From Mesaphorura yosii (lineage: Eukaryota > Arthropoda > Collembola > Poduromorpha > Tullbergiidae): a stretch of DNA of 64,000 bases. Below, in pieces: positions 36,501 to 49,900 of the stretch. Under the pieces are notes generated by a model that saw only the letters and a list, made by a program, of their open reading frames with translations, searched no databases and was not told the DNA's origin. Positions within the stretch are counted from its first letter, which is position 1; each line of letters starts with the position of its first letter. The DNA lies in NCBI GenBank assembly GCA_009869945.1, contig WIXG01000074.1, positions 186,001 to 250,000 on the forward strand, read 5' to 3'. A program made the translations under genes and the position numbers.

Positions 36501-39500
36501 AACGAACGCAGCGCAGCGATTTTGCGCTGCACGACGCGGACGCGCTTTTTTGGTTTGGCTCTTCGAGAATATCAGCTAATCATCATAATAAATCTATTAA
36601 GATTCTTTACGGTCGTAAGCAAAAGTATATTTATCAACTGTGCACTGTGACTAGAGACGAGTTGGTCAAACCCTTTGACCTTTGACCTCTTGCCTAACCA
36701 ACTGATAAGAAGGGCCAAGCCGAGCCAAGTCAGCGTTCGTCTGAATGTCATCTCTTCGTGGTCGCTGAATAAACAAGATCGCCGCGATACAAAGGCGAGA
36801 CGGCGATGGATGGTCGTTGGCGGTTGCTTAAATACACAATGTTTGCGCTCCATTTACATGGCTTTCCATAGCAATGGCGTGCGTGGCGCCTTTAATGATG
36901 ATGATAAGAACAAGACAGATTTAATAAAACAAAATAAAGGCAGGCCGAGATTACATTTCAGCAGCCGCCCCGGCTTCTCTGCACGTAATTTCTAGCGCAC
37001 GCTAGTTTATGGAGTCAATAAAATGAAGACGCGACAACGGCCACCGCGCACAACCGCACTGGAAGGAACAAATTGAATTTTTACTGACTTTGCCTTCGCC
37101 TTTGCCTTGCTGTCGACCCGCTGCTCTTATCAAGATAAAAAATTAATTAAAATGCCAGAGTTGTAAATGCGGATTGAGCGAGAGCAATACGAAATGGCAA
37201 TGGCAATAAAACTAAATTCCTCGATTTGAATGGGATTTAATGACACGGGGCACACGATACCGTCCGCCAGCCTCCAAATTGCTTGGCGTGGCGTAGCCCT
37301 GAAATGTTAAACACGAACGCGAGCGCAGTTCAGACGCCAAGAAGCTGCCTGGCCAGCCAGTCTATTATTATTTTATACGAGCAGAATATGGATATGAGAT
37401 TCTGAGGCTGATAAATGTGATGTAAGGATGACAATTTCAGCTTATTTGGGGGAAAATGGTCAGTTTTCTTTTCGTAATGTGTTTCCTTGCACAGTACCCT
37501 GGGATATGATAATAATACATTATCTTCCACCGTGCACTGAACGCATGATGTGAGAACCGACCAAGTCTGACTTGACTTTCTCTGGCCAGAGAATTTTCAT
37601 CAGAGAACATTAAGTTGATTTATAGGTGACAAAACTGTTCACATTCGGAAGTACAAAAATAAAGGCTGCAGCATTAAAGTGTCTTTCTGCTGTCGTAGCT
37701 GGCTGGCTTGGCTTTCCTGCTGGCTTCAACAGCCACACGGCCACGGCTACGGCTCGTTGGAAATATTTTTGTCGAAATGCTAGCAGTAAAATGTCAAACG
37801 GTGTGAATCCAACTGAGGAAAAGTAGAATTTCGGCTTCGCCCGTATCTCACGACGGGTGGCGGAGGCGAGGCAGAAATACTTATTTCGGACTGCAATTCT
37901 TGCCTGTTCATAATTTAAGATTCGGTCTTCAAGGTTTCGATCGGCTTAAGGCAAGCCAAGTCAGAGAATTGCAAGACTAAATTTTTAAATCCAGAGTACT
38001 AATTAGCAAGAATATTGGAGCTGGTAAACGCAAAAGATTTTGAATATTCCAACAGTTGCAACTTTTAAAAGTTACATCTGTTTAATGTTCACGTTACAAA
38101 ATATTGACTGACGTCGCTTACCACAGAAGACGTGGACGAGCTGTTTGAATTCGATCCAGACCTTCCATGCCCATCCATTCTATTCTAGCTTCTACTTCTC
38201 CAGACTATCCAGAATTCTAGTTCTGCTCAGGACTCCAGATTCCTGGAAAGACAAAATAATTCTTGTTTGAGATCAGTTGCGCTTCGCGAGTGTTATCCAA
38301 GGGCAATCTACGCACGTTAAATTGCATTATGGTTCATTTTGCTTGAAAATTAGAGTAAATGAAGCGGAGTTTATTAAATAACTCTGCTTGGCTCAATTTA
38401 CATTTCTGCATTCACAGCGTTATTGTCTTGTCTCCTCTGTGCACATTCCACGAATGCTTTACACCTCATATTAAATCGGTTTATTGAAATTTGTTGAATT
38501 CATGCGCAGCGCAGCTCAGTCAAAGGTCCCACAAAATTTTATATTTTAATTTATGGAATATTTGCACATGTAAAACTATTTACTCTTTCAATCTCGCCTC
38601 ATCTCACTCGTCACAACATAACTGTAAGGCACATGTAAATATTAATGCAAATATGCAAGCTGTAAATTCCACCCATTCATCGCTTTGCCAGGATACCCTT
38701 TTGCTTTTACTTACACATTCGCAATGATTTCAGGCTTAGGCTCCTGTTTTTATTGACTTTAGGGCAGCCCGACGCTGAGGTGAAGAATTCAATTTATTCT
38801 CCCAAATCAAGACTCGGTTTGAGACAGCTACAGCACGAAATTTAATTCATTAAGAGCTCGACTCAACTCCTAAAACGAGATTTTACTTGTGTAGTTTTGC
38901 TGAGGGAGCGAAACGCGAAGGAGAGAAATGATCGGTCCTACAGTGTCAGTGATAAACTCATGGACAAGGTGACAGCGACGGGCGGGCATGACGCAATCAC
39001 GCAATAAAAGGCGTGCAAGAGAAGTTACGCAAGAAATGCGCACGTTTGACCCCAGACTTGTTGATTTGTAATCTCTTGAAGATATCAGAATGGGTCGATT
39101 GATAAGGAACATTGAGTAACACAAAAACACAAGACGTGAACGCACGGCGTGTGGTGCATCGCAATAATGGGATCATTAACGGCCAATTTTGCACGTCGTA
39201 CTTTTCCATTCATTTTCGTCTGGCATTCCAAAAATAATCATTTTCTAAACTTTACTCGCGATATTCATGACACGGCACCACGGCACGCCCGGGCACAGTG
39301 TGGGAGGTTGCTCGTAATTATCGGAGCCAACGTAAAGGTTGCAGAGTCGAACATTAATCATCTAATGTTTTGTTGGTAGCGTCAATAAATTTTAATAATA
39401 TTACTTCTTCCTCCTCACCGTGCACACTCACTGCCTTAGTTTGGCTCTAAAGTAATTAGAAAGAAAATTTAGTGGAAAATAATATTTCTCTTCTCCCCGC

Positions 39501-42500
39501 TCGCTCACTCGCAATCTCTGAAAGTGAATTGGCCATATATTATGGCACGGGTTATAGATTGTAAAATATTACGGTGCCAAAATTGGAGTCGTACACTCCG
39601 AATCCTCGAATGTCAAACGCAAACACACGCAGCGTAATTGGGAGATGAAAATCTCGTTGCGTCGTTCGCATTCGATTCTGAAGGGAGGAAGATCGGTTTC
39701 TTGCTCACGTTCGCACGTCATTACAATTCTCAGTAAAGAACATTGCTTTTGTTCTTTGTGCGTTCGATTGCGAGCTTGTTTGGGGAGATTTTGGGATTAA
39801 AGAGTTTAGGCTGATGATGCTAATGTAAATTGCTAATCAATAATTTCGGATTTCCATTTCTATTCGTATGTCGTTTGGTTCAGCTCGAATTCGGCGTTGA
39901 GTTAGATGCGTTGCAGAAATTCGATTTCCCGTTTTCCAAAAATACAAACAGAGAGGTCTAATCTCACTTACTCACGGCTCGACTCCTGCTGGGAATACAA
40001 CACAATCGTCGTCCTGAGCTGATGAATTTTCGTGGCGCGAGGAAAGTCTCATCATATTCACACACACGTTCAGGATTCGTGCTGGATTTACGAATTTACG
40101 TGCCCGTGTCTGTGCTCCGTCTTTCTTTCTTCGGCAGGCAGGCAAGCCGAGAGTTGGTAAATACTCCAGAGAACAGACAAATACGATGACAAAAGATTAA
40201 AACCTGCAGAGTCGAGTTCAAAATTTTGTTCATTTCATTTCTCCTTTGTTTGTTTCTCTCGCGCGACGCGCTCGCTTCCTGTCCTCTAATTTCGCGTTTT
40301 ATTACTGCGGGCAGCGAGCACGAGCGAGAGAAGCCGCGAGTCTCCAAACAATCAACTCACATGCTGTTGAATAATGCGACTTGGCTCAGCTCAGCGCGAA
40401 TGCGAATTTAATTTCCAATTATACAATGTCTTATTTCTTAATTCTCCAATTTCAGAAACAACAGGCCACTAATTCAGCAAACAATTCGGCTTGCTGTTTT
40501 GTGTTACGTTGTTACGTACCATTGAGTGAGCTGCGTAGTGCGAGTTCAACAATACAGATTCAATTTGCTGATACTAATCTCATAAGATCTCGTCTTACTT
40601 GAGCGTGAACTTTGACTCTATCTACAAGTATTAAATAGCAATGCGAAAGTAAAGTTCGCCAGGCAGACGTCATACTCGAATTCAATTGAAATTGAAGTCT
40701 TGCACGCTTTACGAATGCCACATGTCAGAATGCCAGCAGAGCACCAACACGAGCGAAGCACCCTATATCAAGTGTCATCAAGAGCAGCGACCAGGGTTCA
40801 ACGACCATTTGAACGACGCGTTTAGCGTTTAATAAAGGAAATTAAATCAGAGCAGACATCCAGCAGTAAATTGGCCAATCATTCTTTCGCTTTCGAGTCG
40901 AGTCTATTCCGGGAGCTCGCGCGTGCATGCGTTTGCGTCGCATTGAAGTTTAAACGGCCACTTTAGACTGGAAGCTTTAAATTGATCTTCAAACTGCCAA
41001 CTGCCGATGCGAGCTTTGTAATTGTGTGTGGAAGCTCTGTTATTAAAATCCACTCGGTCATTCATTCGCCATCGCCACGCATGTTACTAGTACATTTTTG
41101 CCCTGCACTTAAGTCACGATTCCCATTAATTGCAGTGCAGTTTTCTTTCTCATTCATTTCGCTTTCGCGTTCTATGCAGCAAAGAATCACAATCACCTTC
41201 ACCGTGAATCCAATTCTCAATTCATGGCTTTGAATGTGGTATGGCATTTATTAGTTCACATGTCATGCGATGGTTAGTTAAGCTCCTGAGTGGCTGCTGT
41301 GTTTTTAACATGTCACTCAAGTTCCAGGCCTAGCCAATAATCAGAATTAGGCAAGCACAGGCCACAAGTACAAGTGCTACGTGGTCCGTACTCGCATGCT
41401 CGTTCTTGTTAGCGTTCGCATTGTCTGATTACGTAACTCAAAAGTTAAACGAACTGCAATGATAACTTAACTGAGTTAAGTCAATATACCACTGAGAGTT
41501 CAATTCAAGGCACAACGCATGCAGGATATTGCTCGTGTTCATGGATCATGCTTCAAAGGACACTGTTTGAAGTAAAAAAAAATCAATAAAATGGATCCAC
41601 GTCCACGTCTGCCTTTCTCGCCTGCTCAGATCACCAGCTCGACCATTTCAAGGCATTGTGGCCTGTTGCTGACACCACAAATGTGGACATGTCACTGTCG
41701 CTGCTGCTGCTGGAAAGACCTTGCAGATTTGACTGACGTGAAGGATTTCCAATTAATTCCTGGACTTCTTCGTACTGGTAATGATACAATGCTTCTGAGA
41801 CAGAAATCAATTAGAGCCTTTTGAAATCGAAATTGGACAAACGCTGTTAACCCTTTTCTCTTTCTCCGTATCGAAGAACCTCTGTACCTTTGAATTGGTA
41901 TTTTAATGTGTGCTGTAAAGCAAAAGTCGGTATGGTGAATGTGTCGTGTCATTTCCAAACGCCTTTTATTTTAAAGTGTCGCAGTTGAACCGGAAGAATT
42001 TCATGAAAAGTTTACTCAACTGAAAAATTTAAAGACTAACAGAAAACGCATGATACGATGTATAACAATACAGGGTAGAGAATGGAAGAATCCCACAACG
42101 CAACGCTGAGGAGCAATTCGGATTACTCTGAGACTATGTGAGCCATTTCTGTGCTGAACTCTGTACCGAATCATCCTTCTTTTTCTGCAGTACACTATTA
42201 AAGGAGCAGCGATGGAGCAGAGCAGAGAAGGGAATAAATTCTTATTTTATGTTTAAATCGATTTAAGAAACCCAAATAAACCAAGTGATGCATAAACGGA
42301 ACAAAGTTACAATATATAAAAGTCAGAACTGAAAGATCGGAATACTTTTACTTTGTAATACGCGATACGATGCGATTTTAGACTGATTGTAAGAGAATAA
42401 ATGAATCTGTGCATAGAGAACAAATAAAACGAGCATAAAACATGTTTCAATCAATGTAAACCGAATAAATGCTCTTTTCTTTTCCCATAAAACATTTCTG

Positions 42501-43105
42501 CCAAGAGAAAGAAACTGCGGTTCTGACTTGGCTGTTGGCTCTCTTTGCCTATTGAGTTTGGTTCGATTGTTTATTTGATTAAAATGCGTGGAGATCGACC
42601 TGCCAAATTCGTTTTGCTGCAATGAAATTGAGACGTCGTGTCTTGCCCACAAGCGATCGCAAAATCACAATTACCGATTCGAACTTCACGTGATTAAAAT
42701 TCAGTTGAGAATTCTGTGGATGATAAATCGCTGTTTGTGTGAGCTGAGCTACCCCAAAAGGAGTTCGAGTTTAAATTGTAGTACGAACGGTACTGGAACG
42801 ACATGGGAAAAGAAAATGTAATTTACCACGGTCCATATTTCATCTTGAGCTGAGAGATTCATATTTCTCATCCTCGGCTTACGCTCACAGCCTGGCAACG
42901 ATAACTTTTCAAGTCTTTGCTTGCTAATACTAATACGAGCGAATCAAAATCATTTCACTTGATTCATGCAAGCAGCAAAGCAAGCGCATACTGCTCTCAT
43001 GTTTTGGAACTTTTTATTTGTGGGATTGAATTAAAATCTTTAATACAAACTGAAATAAATTTCCATACTTCAGGAAATTCATTTCGTTCTGTCCGCATTC
43101 AAATT
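33595..43105. other. Gene-free DNA upstream of TET
   Basis: About 9.5 kb, probably the 3' part of a long TET 5' intron or its upstream control region. A TATAAATA at 33843-33850 is readable as a TATA-like box on either strand, but neither direction has a convincing initiator. I looked on the minus strand for the CXXC finger pattern (CGxC...CxxC...HQICK) and did not find it. Open frames at 35165-35395 and 35842-36177 end in CAATAAA but have no other support. Confidence 0.45.
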
Positions 43106-43140
43106 ATAAATTATAATTTATTTGCTCGCGTCTCGCGAGC
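43106..43140. repeat. Two adjacent perfect inverted repeats
   Basis: ATAAATTATAATTTAT (43106-43121), an AT-only 16-bp palindrome, is followed after two bases by GCTCGCG-TCT-CGCGAGC (43124-43140), a CpG-rich stem with a 3-nt loop. The pair lies about 80 bp before the TATA box of the candidate small gene. Confidence 0.9.
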
Positions 43141-43221
43141 ATTTCAGATAATCCGTCAAGATAATCATCTTTGTGGTGAATTTACAAATTCAGAGTTAAG
43201 GGCTTTGGGACGAAGTGCAAT

Positions 43222-43251
43222 TATAAATAGGGACCTTAAGCCGTCTCATTT
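43222..43251 (+). promoter_or_regulatory. Core promoter of the candidate small gene
   Basis: TATAAATAG at 43222-43230, then TCATTT at 43246-43251, which fits the arthropod initiator TCAKTY, with its A 26 nt after the first T of the TATA box. No ATG occurs between this start site and 43413. Confidence 0.45.
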
Positions 43252-43412
43252 GGAAGGGGTTTAGCGTGTGAGCTCCTTTGAAAATTGGATTACGAGGAGG
43301 GTCCAGCATAATTCAGCGGCTGTGCAGGTGAGTGAACCAACCCGGTTGTCTGGCTGCTGCCTTGTAGGTCGCAGTCGCGTTGGAAAACTTGATTCACCTA
43401 TTCTAATTGAAA

Positions 43413-46400
43413 ATGGTTGAAAAGTTGAACTCCCAGGAGAGGACTCTAGACACCGCTGACTCTCCTGCTCAAGATAGGGTGAGCCTGCTACTTGCTACTT
43501 GTTGTTTCCAAACTTTTTTAAATTGCAATGAATAAATAAGTGTTTCGCGAAAAAGAACTAATTTAATGAATAATCCAAGCCACACAGAGAATCCTGTTAG
43601 GCTGCGATCGATCCTGCACCCAACACGTGTAAACCGCGATGAAGAAGACACAATCGAGCTTCTGTCCGTGCTTCCTACTTCCTTTTCTTGATTATCAAGC
43701 GAAAACACAGAGAAAGAAGATTTAAGGGCAAAGCTGCTGTTGATGTTGTTGAGCTCGTGCATTTTCTGAAATGAATTTCTTTCCTTGAGATATAAAACAA
43801 ACGCATGAGCCTTGAATAAGTCACGATAATCCGTTCAGGCCTGCTGTAAACGTGAAACGTAATATGTGAAGCTTTAGTGCATCTTTGTACGAAGAATTTG
43901 GGCTTTGGGTTTGGAGACTTGGACGATGAAAGCCTCAGAAATCATTCAGCACCTTTAACATGATGTTTCAGTACTAAATTCAATAATTACTATTGGCATC
44001 GCAAGTCTTTTGTCTCTAGAAAAGAGCACAGTATTATGAAAGTGTCCAAATTTAAATCACAGCTTCAATTGATGGCGATTTACGTCACGCAGCAAAATTA
44101 CGGAATTTGGAGTCTCCAGAATTCGGACAGCATTCGTAGTCTGGAAATACTCAGAATCGTTAATCGGATTATGTTGGTGCGTGTGCGGCCTAGACGAAAG
44201 GAGTGAGCCTGGACTGCAAAGTTCATTTCACTCCTTGTTTTCACTTTTGGTATGAATATTTACGTAAAATCTTAACATCATCGATCGAAACTGTTCTCTC
44301 TCGTCCGTCGGTCGTTCTTGCAGGCACAAAGCACACTTTGGTTACATTGGATTTAATCGAGCGACAGGGCTCGCTTTGCTGTACTTTGCATTTGCCTTTG
44401 ACTCTGGTGTACGAAAGCACATGCTATGCCAATGGCCATCGTCGTTTGCCGTTCTCATTTGGATCTTTCGCACGATGGCAACGACAACTACGCTGGTGGT
44501 GGTGGCGATGATGACGGTCCCTCTCCTTTCCCTCTTCGTGAATCGTGATCGTGCGTCTCCAGCGGAGAAGTTTCATGATTATAGAACACTGCACTGCACA
44601 CATTTCTACTATTCTGTTCCGAGCTCCGTATATCATCGAGCTGCTTGCTTCACCGCATGAACGAACGCTCGAAGGATGCTCGCTCAACCCCTTTCATTAA
44701 TTCCTTCAAACCAATTTCACTCCAGCAGCAGCATTAATTACTCTACTTGTTAAAAACTTCAAACTAAAAGCTTGGCTGGCTGAAATACCTTGTCTGCTGC
44801 CTTTGAGAAGGGAACCAACCGTAATTTAGCATTGTTCCGAAAACTGGCAACTGGCAACCTTGAGCCGAGTCTCATCAGTTAGCACACAACGCACAAGAGC
44901 ATCGCATATTCATTAATACACTACTAAAATGTGAAATCTTTGGAGAATACGAAACACAACCACCACTTGCCATTTGCACATGTCCTCTTCTAATTGCATT
45001 TCATTGCTTCCAGTTTCAGCGCTCCACGTCATCAACAGCGTCTTCAGTAGCACCGAAATGGCGTGATTTATGTTCGCTTCGCATAACGACCTCCTCTGCC
45101 TACTGCCTGACAAACTCATGTGAATATGGAACACTCATGTACGAGTTGGATGAGTTAATTACATTTTCTCTGATTTGGGGCCAAAATTACTTAAATTACA
45201 GAGTAGGAAAATTAATAATTTCAACCGACAGAGTCTCGAGATGTGAAGGAAAAATTAGGGGCCTATTTCTTCGCAGCCGTAATTTGATAGAGGAGCACTT
45301 CAAAGTGACAATTTTATCCAATTAAAACACAGGCGATTCTAAGCAGCAGCTAAAAGACTGGAATACTTGACAATCGATATTGCAATCCGCAGACCAAATG
45401 TCAATCAAGCATTGGACCATCGCAATTTCCGGAACCGAAGCACTGCCAATGCGATGCAAAGGCAATGCAAGGCGGGTCTTTCGTACTTCGTATATTCAAT
45501 CGTAAGTTAAAGTCGGACGACCAAGCTGCGTAAGTAACACATAATTAAAGCTGAAAAGAAGTTAACAAGCCTTCATTATTATCATTAAACTAGCGAAGCG
45601 TCGGGAACAAGTGCTCTGGTGACGTGGTGACGATGATGACTGGGCGCGCGGCGCGCGTGCGTTTTAATTAAATATTCTTCGGGCTTAGTTTAGTTCAGCA
45701 CAGTACAGACAGCATTGAGGATTCCTCCCCTTTAAGCAGTGCAAGCGCGCATTGTGGATGCGCCATGTCTTGAAATCCCTCGCAATCGTAATTTATTGCT
45801 TGCATAATGGTTTAGACAGAAATTAAAGTTTATTTTTGGGTTTGGCGACGAGAAAAAGACGAAATGAATTGCACAACGGATGTTTCAATGCAGTGGCAAT
45901 GCCATGGCCAAAGCCAACGACAGGAGACAGAGTAGTTAGCTACTACTCCATACATGGTAGTTAGCCCAGGGAAATGGAAATGGAGTCCATGTCCAAGCAG
46001 GCAGGGAGGCCAGGATTTATTTTCCCCATCAAAACAGGGAAATGATGAAAAATTACAAAACAGAATTCCGGGCCGAAACGGGCACTAAACACATACCAAC
46101 TTAATTAAGTCCCAAACACGTACAAGCACAAATACGAATAACGATGCACTCTCATTTCTCATGCTCTAAGCCATTCCCATCCTGTACGCAGGGGATTCCA
46201 ATTCGTTTCGGTCTCGGCTTACATTAATTATTGGAAATTATATTCCGAGTGGGGAACTCCGGGCCAATCGTGCAACAGGCAATCGCGCCAGCGTTGGTTC
46301 GTCACTCTTGGCCCATTTGGCTCCAAACTGAAGAAGACATTCTAGGTACATGGATTAAACGACTACTTTAGTTACTACGAAATTACGGCACAAATTAAGT

Positions 46401-46750
46401 GCGAATGATTACAACCATTGCTGCCAGTGACTTCGCTGGAGTGATCAAACCCATGCCTGCAAACCTATTTTGAAACTCATCTTAACAGACTTTTCGCGGA
46501 AGAATTCCAAAGGCGTTCACAGCTCCAAGTTTCTTTACAGTTGGACACAATTAAACTTGGTGCCGATTGCATTAAAAAAGATGTGGGCTTCAATGCAACA
46601 GACAAAGATTTAGATGAATTTGCATCATCGGAGAAGTATGGCAAGGCTCTGGGTAGCAAGTATGTTCGGGAAACTGACACTGCACCGCCTGGGAGCTATG
46701 TTGTGGTTGGACAAGGTTACTGCTCCAAAATACCACTGCAAAACAGATAA
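43413..46750 (+). CDS. Candidate unrecognised two-exon gene (91 aa)
   Basis: Exon 1 runs from the ATG at 43413 (context AAAATGG, first ATG after the predicted start site) to 43478, with donor AGG|GTGAGC; it encodes 22 residues starting MVEKLNSQE. The last exon starts after TTTCTTTACAG at 46541 and encodes 69 residues to the TAA at 46748. It begins LDTIKLGADCIKKDVGF, includes ATDKDLDEFASSEKYGKALG and ends GQGYCSKIPLQNR. Both junctions are phase 0. Poly(A) signals follow. The proposed intron is 3,062 bp and could hide further small exons. There is no signal peptide, membrane segment or domain I know; two Cys are present and the protein is charged and soluble-looking. The terminal exon has more coding-like composition than its surroundings. 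The two halves might belong to different transcripts or to a decayed copy. Confidence 0.4.
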
Positions 46751-46826
46751 ACTCTAACTGCAGTTTTTATAAGAACGATGCCCCGAGTAATCTGTTTGCA
46801 TGCGTTTTGCATACGGTCATGGTTCT

Positions 46827-46832
46827 ATTAAA
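46827..46832 (+). terminator. Poly(A) signals of the candidate small gene
   Basis: ATTAAA 77 nt past the stop codon and a canonical AATAAA at 46927-46932. Confidence 0.45.
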
Positions 46833-46932
46833 GTTGGAAACTTGCTGGAAGTTGTGAGACAGCTCGACGTGACGGCCACTGGCACGCACGGTTACGTGCG
46901 CTCATAATATTTAAGTGCATACGCGTAATAAA

Positions 46933-49900
46933 AAGTTACAGCTAGCATCGTACGAGCCTTTCTTTTCAACAGCAGTAGCAGCAGTGACTCCATTCATTTC
47001 TTTGTTCTTTGACTGACTTCACTTACTTTGACTTTGACTTTGACAGTGAGATAGTACGTACAAAGTTGCGTAATGTGTATCGTTACGGGTAATCATGGAG
47101 CTACCGTTTTGCCTTGATACAAACCGGATTTGGACTCCTCCTGAGCTCGAGTAACACAATACGCTGGCGGTGGCCTGGTCGCATTTGTAAAAGAAAAGAA
47201 GATGACTTTGACTTTGAAAATGCGCGATGCACTGCCACTGCATTGAGCTTTCTACAATCTTTCTACAACTGTTACAACTTGCAGTTGCAGGCGTTGTGGC
47301 AGAATGCTTTGAAGTAGTTTGTAGTTCTTTCTCCCGTTCACGTTCTCTTTCCTTCGTTGTTAGGAAAAGCCATCGCAGTGCGAGAAATGTGGGCAGAAAA
47401 GTTCTACTACAGAAAAACAGAAGAATCGAACTTTAAAGATGGAGAATCGAACGCTGAACACATGCTAAACCATTCAGAGGCGGCGTACGACACAATTCGT
47501 ACGGTCGAGTTGTGTTTGCGTGTTATTATCATGATTATGATTATGGAAGTCTTTTAAATTCACAGACTCAGACGGAAGAACGAAACAGCGGCAAGTCAAG
47601 GTGAATTGAAACGAGAGCCAGAAGCTTTCATTCTTGGAATGACTAAATGACTAGGACAATTTTTACTCAGGCGTACTCACTACGCACCAAGACGGGATCG
47701 ATCGAAGATTGCATTTTCATTTTGCGTATTTATTTTCCTTGTTGTTTTACTCATCGTATGTTTGCATTCACATTTTTGATTCTAAGCGTTATATACTCGT
47801 GAGTCATGAATAAGTAAACACGACACGATTGACAAGAAAAATATGTAAAGTTGTAGATTTTGAAACGAATGTGAACGTGTACGTCTTGAATTGCAAAAAA
47901 GTGTACTACACTGTATTGGATTTAGTGTGACGGAATTGTGAATGAAATACCAACCGAATCGGTCGGAATCGGAAGGGTGAAGAAAAGCGAGCGGTTGTTG
48001 TTTGTTATTAAGTTGTTTTACAAAAATGAGTTCATTGAATGAGCGCGCAGTGACGACTCCCCTGCTCAGCAATTTGTTCGTGGCGGTGGTGGTGCAAATA
48101 GAGATACAAATATACGCAACACGCACGAAGGGTAACTGCGGTCGTGGTTCTTTTTTTACCAGAAAAGTTGTAAACCACCCCAACCAGCCAGCCACTCCGC
48201 ACGCCGGTGGTGGAAGAACAAAAAGAAATGTAAAAAGGGAAGAGTAAGGTGTCAAAATGATAATAGACGACTGTTGACATGAGATCCCTACGCAGCTATG
48301 CAGTGGTACTTCCCGCGCGGGCATCACCATCACCCTCCTCGGAGATTTGTGATAGCACAATTGAAAAATAGACAGCGACCCACACGAAGGACTCGTTCAA
48401 ATAAAAATTATTATTGTGAGCCGGGCCAGAAATCATGTGTCATATCTCTCGCCCTTCTGTCTTCCTCCTGTCTCACGCCACGCAAAAGACGGTCAGCTCG
48501 TGTGTGTTTGTGTGGGGACGACCCTTCAAAATAAAATTCAAATTATCGTAAACACTAAACACGGAATAGCACGGCAGGCCTAATATTCCACTTGATCTCT
48601 GCTGTGCCCGTGTAATCCCCTTGCACGCTGTCACTTTACCAGCCAGCCACCACGGCTTTCACTTGCCTGGGAACAACAAAAACGTGCCCAGTCGTTAACC
48701 TTCTTTCCCCTCACAAGGTGCATTAAATCGTTGTCACTCCCTTCGGGAACACTTGGCCTCAAGTGTCCCAGTATTTTGCGTTTTCGCTTTTTATTGCCAC
48801 ACAGAAATTGAACTGAAAGGGTCATAAATTAAAAAGCGTACGAAACCATTAAAAGTTAATCTTTGCTCATACTGTGCGGCAGCAACAGCAGCGTCGTGGC
48901 CGTCATGATGGTGGTAAGAGTACAGGTGCACACTTGTCATACGGGCAATAATAATGGCTTACGAAAACGGTCCACGAACACCCCACTGCAGTGCTCGTAC
49001 ACGTTGCAAGATGAAACTAAATTTGGGCTCCAGAAAATCATAAATTCCGAAAACGAACTTCACAGCCGTGGCCGTGGCAGGACCGGCCATAATAATACGT
49101 TAGTATTACCTGTCTCTTCAAAGGCTCGTCCAACACAGGCGCAGGCGCAGCCGGGCAGTCATTTTGGGAGTTCACAAACACGACACCACGAAATACGAAA
49201 TTTTGAAATCGAACATTAACATGCAGTTCCTCGAGTTTCATGTATTTTATGGCATCATGGTTTGAGTTCGAATTCTGTGACGAGCAGTATGGCACGAGCT
49301 CCAAGCAGTTTGGTTCTCCAAGGTCGCAAAATTCATTTTCTGACGAAGAAACCCGTACGAAGCACAAAGCAATGACCCAAACAATAAAGTACGCAAACTG
49401 CAAACGCGAACGCCATTTTACGGCCCACGCCTTTATGGCGATAACTGTGACTTTGACGTTTCGAGCTCCGCAACTCGGTAATAATAGCGTTCGAAATTTT
49501 TCAGTTTCCTTTAACGGCAGAGTCGTGAATCTGTGCATCGCATCGTCTCACTGTGGCTTGTCGTGCCTTGGTTTGACTCTCCCCCACTTTTCATTCCATC
49601 TTCTCCAGCAACACTATTTATATCGTACACATTAGCATTAGCATTAGCGGTGCTGGTCTGCTGCAGTCTCGGTTGTATAAAAGCAACACGTGTAAGTAAT
49701 CGTAATCATTGCAGGCTTGGCTGTGCCCGGACTGGCCTGGAAATGTATTTCATAGAGATCTCCGTTCCGTGGCCAAAGGCTTGGCTGTAGGCATCGCGAT
49801 CGTGCATTCATCCATCCTTAACCCTTCCTTCAATTCTCAAGCATCGCAACGAGCCACAATTTTTTCACTGGCATGGCACAACAGTAACGTATGAAATTTA

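Noticed and set aside
47782-48360. 192-codon minus-strand frame
   Set aside because: Longest frame of the right half, but cysteine/serine-rich random-looking translation without domain or gene signals; such lengths are expected occasionally in 30 kb.
49038-49538. 166-codon minus-strand frame with a hydrophobic segment and an SSSENEFCDLGEPNC stretch
   Set aside because: Considered as a secreted protein, but the hydrophobic part is not N-terminal and no splice or promoter signal fits.
49676-49683. TATAAAAG as a promoter
   Set aside because: No initiator at the right distance and no plausible first exon behind it.
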